Below, one piece after another: positions 7,675 through 9,637 of a DNA stretch of 9,637 bases. The DNA comes from UBA3839 sp902776985 (GTDB taxonomy: Bacteria > Bacteroidota > Bacteroidia > Bacteroidales > Bacteroidaceae). Numbering within the stretch: the stretch's first letter is position 1; every line of letters starts with the position of its first letter. The stretch is from assembly GCA_902776985.1 (NCBI GenBank), contig CACYSD010000037.1, positions 1-9,637 on the forward strand, read 5' to 3'. The position numbers were made by a program, and so were the translations under genes. The notes below the pieces were generated by a model, which was not told the DNA's origin, did not search any database, and saw only the letters and a list, made by a program, of their open reading frames with translations.

Positions 7675-7710
7675 TTCCGTAATTCTGTCAATCCTTAGAT
7701 CCGTCATTCC
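7675..7710. repeat. TTCCGTAATTC-type short repeats, left flank of the four-helix gene
   Basis: The stretch begins TTCCGTAATTCTGTCAATCC and ends GATCCGTCATTCC. These are degenerate copies of the unit that makes up the larger array at about 8142-8308, in the same orientation. They reach the stop codon of the broken four-helix-bundle gene, so that gene is bracketed by related repeats. Confidence 0.5.
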
Positions 7711-8118
7711 TTGCCTCCAGAGAGGCGTTTCCTAATTTTCGCCATTTTCGCCGTTATCATGATCAGTATCTTATTAATCCTAGCACAATCATTCATCAGT
7801 GATTCCGCAGCCCGTGGTTCCAAATATCCGTTGTCCTTCAACAAGGACAACCACGTTTCCGATTCCCGTGATTCCTTCAAAGCGATAGAGGCTTTTTGAT
7901 AAAAAGTCACTGTCGCTTTGAGGATGCTGCGTCTCATTCATATTGGCATTGATGCTGGTTGCCGACCTAAACAGCAGCCTTCCCAACGCATTAATGATAT
8001 CTCTATCAGCCATACTTAGCTTTCCTTCATTCAGGTATTTGTACAACCTGATAATCCTACAAGAAAAGTCATAGCTCAACTCCAAAACCTGAGCATCCTT
8101 CTTCTCTTCTTCCGTCAT
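7704..8118 (-). pseudogene. Four-helix-bundle protein (S23/IVS-type), frameshifted
   Basis: Two overlapping frames together give one recognisable protein of about 137 residues. The N-terminal half, starting at the ATG at 8118, contains VLELSYDFSCRIIRLYKYL and FRSATSINANMNE. The C-terminal half contains FYQKASIALKESRESETWL, LLKDNGYL and ARINKILIMI. Both match the family of four-helix-bundle proteins linked to 23S rRNA intervening sequences and related to the Avd accessory protein of diversity-generating retroelements. The frames meet at SDSDF/YQKA, where the plus strand reads AAAAA at 7901-7905. Removing one base restores the full protein, so a one-base insertion in a homopolymer broke the gene, unless it is a sequencing error. 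No retroelement or rRNA is near. The biological role of free-standing members is poorly known. An in-frame TTG at 8121 could serve as an alternative start. Confidence 0.75.
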
Positions 8119-8141
8119 CAACGGTTTTACCGGATTATCAA

Positions 8142-8308
8142 ATCTCCGTGTATCCGATTCTCCGTCTTTCCTTGTTGCTTGTCCGCATCTCCGCGCTTTG
8201 CGCTTCCGTATTTCCGCGGCTTACCGCTTCCGTAATTCCGTTTTTCCATAAATCTGTCATTCCGCTGCTACGCAGCAAGGTTCCGTAGCTCCGTAATTCC
8301 ATACTTCC
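8142..8308. repeat. Array of degenerate TCCG-type repeats with three small hairpins
   Basis: On the plus strand short units of the form TTCCGTnnTTCCG recur, for example TTCCGTAATTCCGT at 8228-8241 and CTCCGTAATTCC near 8289-8300. Three perfect mini-hairpins are set between units: GCGC-TTT-GCGC at 8193-8203, GCGG-CTTA-CCGC at 8216-8227 and GCTGC-TAC-GCAGC at 8264-8276. Each follows TCCG or TTCC. The spacing is irregular, so this is neither a CRISPR nor a clean tandem repeat. It lies between two pseudogenes and even supplies the last codons of the ATPase remnant. Such repeats often surround four-helix-bundle genes in Bacteroidales, from what I recall of these genomes. Confidence 0.6.
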
Positions 8309-9104
8309 AGCATCCTTTAGATGTCCCCCCCACACACATGAGCCACTTCCATACAGGCACAACGGGTATTCCTTCTTCCGTGCCCTCCTCATCATACGTA
8401 ATCAGCAGGCATTTCCAGTCTTCGTGCGTCTTGGCATACTTCGCCAATGGCTGCACCTCCCGGTCTTTGGTCGTCTTGTCAGTAATACTATATGAAACCT
8501 GAATGGCCAACTTAGCGTCTGGAACTATGAAGTCAATTTCTTTCTCCACATTCAGATAGTACACATTCTTCTTGCCAAACCGCCTGCACAGTTCCACCGC
8601 CACCATGTTCTCCAGCAGCGACGTCTCCGAGTTCATCAGGAACAGATTCAGCAGTCCGTTGTCTATGAAGTAGTATTTCTTCTGAGTCTCCTTTTCAGTC
8701 AGCTTCCCCACCTCGTTCTCCATGGGCAGTATCAGCCAACTGTCAGAGGCATAGTCTGCATAGTATATCGTAGTTGGCACACTGATGGGTGAGCCCGTTG
8801 CAACTATCACATTCTTCAGTCTGTTAAACGACAACGGCTGCTTCACGCTCTCCGCCATCTTCTTAATCAGGATGTTCAACACTCTGTCGTTCTTAACATT
8901 GTTTCGGGCACAAATATCCCCCAGATAAATTTTCTGATACAGGCTCGACAACATCGCCCGTTTATTCTTAAAAGACAGGATTTCCGGCAGACCACCGTAA
9001 TAGAAGTACTAATTCAAATGCCGCTTCACCTCACTTCTCTGTATCGTATCATACTCCTAATGCTCTTTCAGTTCCACCTGCCGTGCTGCCAAATATTTTA
9101 CCTA
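8268..9104 (-). pseudogene. DUF4143-family ATPase, C-terminal remnant with in-frame stops
   Basis: The longest open part starts at an internal ATG (8954) and encodes 228 residues. It has the DUF4143 signature: YQKIYLGDI, KKYYFIDNGLL (92-102), ENMVAVELCRR (115-125) and EIDFIVPDAKLAIQVSYS (139-156), a PD-(D/E)xK-like nuclease-fold segment, then VVPVWKWL (198-205). Upstream in the same frame family-like sequence continues (YFYYGGLPEIL, then EYDTIQRSEVKRHLN and LAARQVELKEH). It is interrupted by TAG codons at 9009-9011, 9057-9059 and 9102-9104. The N-terminal AAA+ domain with its Walker motifs is absent from the window. The last 22 or so residues after VWKWL look like translated repeat DNA rather than family sequence, so the original stop has probably been lost. 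Intact relatives are ATPases of unknown role, common in Bacteroidota. Confidence 0.78.
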
Positions 9105-9523
9105 AGAGTGAAAACTCTATAGATTATTCTTGTCAAAAAAACGGCCGTATTATTCTCACATAATTTTAGAATCTATTATTGCTTTGCAAAATGACTTTAT
9201 TTCATAATAGATAATATTCAACATGCTTTATTCCCTTTATAAATGTTAAATACGTTAAATTTTAATCTCATCTTATCTCTAAAGAAACAACGTCATCACT
9301 TTTCTACCGTTTAACGTACAAGTGACTGATATAAAGCAGCTTGCAAATACTACAACTGTCTATTATAAATATCGCAAAATCTATATAAAGTGACCTGCAT
9401 CATTAAGGTTGCAGACCTGTCGGTAAAGGTTATGCGATAGTGATAATGACTCTAATACTTCAGGAGGCTTACGGAAATCTATCCGTAAGCCGCCTGAATG
9501 GTTTTTTGTAATGTTTGATATTA
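9105..9523. other. Gene-free AT-rich stretch of about 420 bases
   Basis: I see no convincing coding frame here. Visible elements are AGAGT-GAAA-ACTCT at 9105-9118 (a 5-bp hairpin with a GAAA tetraloop on the plus strand), a 9-base inverted pair TACGTTAAA (9251-9259) and TTTAACGTA (9310-9318), and the strong hairpin at 9459-9498. Since the hairpin's T-tract faces the plus strand while all genes face the other way, a short plus-strand RNA ending at about 9507 is possible. I could not identify a clear promoter for it. Confidence 0.5.
9459..9507 (+). terminator. Strong rho-independent terminator, T-tract on the plus strand
   Basis: TTCAGGAGGCTTACGGA (9459-9475) pairs with TCCGTAAGCCGCCTGAA (9482-9498). 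It forms 16 pairs with one A-G mismatch around the loop AATCTA, followed after two bases by six T residues (9502-9507). This is a classic terminator for a plus-strand transcript. It also lies 25 bases past the stop codon of the minus-strand gene at the right edge, but reading that way the hairpin is followed by GTATTAGAG, which has no U-run, so termination in that direction would be weaker. Confidence 0.75.
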
Positions 9524-9637
9524 TCAGAAAGCGCAAGCCCATCCGAATCTTTTCACAAGTTCTTGTAGAAGACTGTGATCACGAACAGGAATAGTAACTG
9601 CAACTGTTTCGTGCCGCTTGTCCTCTATAACAACATT
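9524..9637 (-). CDS. C-terminal end of a small unrecognised protein (runs off the right edge)
   Basis: The minus strand is open for 37 codons from the window edge to a TGA at 9524-9526. It includes KRHETVAVTIPVRDHSLLQ and ends in ELVKRFGWACAF. The composition, a beta-like TVAVTIPV strand followed by an amphipathic helix, looks like a genuine protein. It is reminiscent of the short antitoxin-like or DNA-binding hypothetical proteins common in Bacteroidota that end in KRFGW or KKMGW. The start and most of the protein are outside the window, so no function is assigned. It is followed by the hairpin at 9459-9498. Confidence 0.55.
   Translation of the reverse strand, partial: NVVIEDKRHETVAVTIPVRDHSLLQELVKRFGWACAF

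Noticed and set aside
7895..7910. Programmed frameshift in the four-helix-bundle gene
   Set aside because: Restoring the protein needs a +1 shift with no known slippery motif, stop codon or stimulator nearby; a simple one-base insertion is the better explanation.
8142..8308. CRISPR array
   Set aside because: Repeat units are only about 6-14 bases, degenerate and irregularly spaced, with no unique spacers of constant length and no cas genes.
8138..8395. Minus-strand frame of 85 codons across the repeat array
   Set aside because: Its product consists of translated short repeats and low-complexity residues; there is no domain or start signal.
7547..9192. GCTTTGCAAAAT direct repeats at 7547-7558 and 9181-9192 as attachment sites
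   Set aside because: A 12-base match is expected about once or twice by chance in a window of this size and AT content, and no integrase gene is present.

Overview
The window looks like part of a Bacteroidota (probably Bacteroidales) chromosome. The evidence is AT-rich DNA, near-absent Shine-Dalgarno sites, a TAnnTTTG-type -7 promoter box, a four-helix-bundle (S23/IVS-type) gene set in TTCCGTAATTCCG-like repeats, and a DUF4143-type ATPase remnant. No rRNA, tRNA, CRISPR array, insertion sequence or integrase gene is visible. Every gene I can support lies on the minus strand, so biological order runs from the right end of the window to the left.

Right part (about 7675-9637): a partial small gene enters at the right edge and stops at 9524. 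A strong hairpin follows, whose T-tract faces the plus strand. About 420 bases without a gene come next. Then there is a decayed zone: the C-terminal part of a DUF4143-family ATPase with in-frame stops and no P-loop domain, an array of short TCCG-type repeats containing three tiny hairpins, and a four-helix-bundle gene broken by one extra base.

Middle (5859-7492): a two-gene unit with an ATGA overlap. It encodes an XRE-like/ImmA-IrrE zinc peptidase followed by a DUF4411 PIN-like protein, which is a toxin-antitoxin-like arrangement.

Left part (284-5723): a two-gene overlapping operon. It encodes a metallo-beta-lactamase-fold protein of the ComEC-like type and a 1419-residue protein joining a trypsin-like protease to a STAND/NACHT-like NTPase and a long, unrecognised C-terminal region. 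This is the most interesting part. The combination resembles the MBL/protease/STAND theme of type I AVAST (Avs1) antiphage systems, here in two genes. I infer that the NTPase senses an invader and controls the protease, with the MBL protein as a second enzyme.

Far left (1-268): a doubtful 49-codon ORF and the first 39 codons of a Crp/Fnr-type regulator that are visibly richer in G+C. This suggests that an accessory (defence) segment abuts more ordinary chromosomal DNA near position 270.
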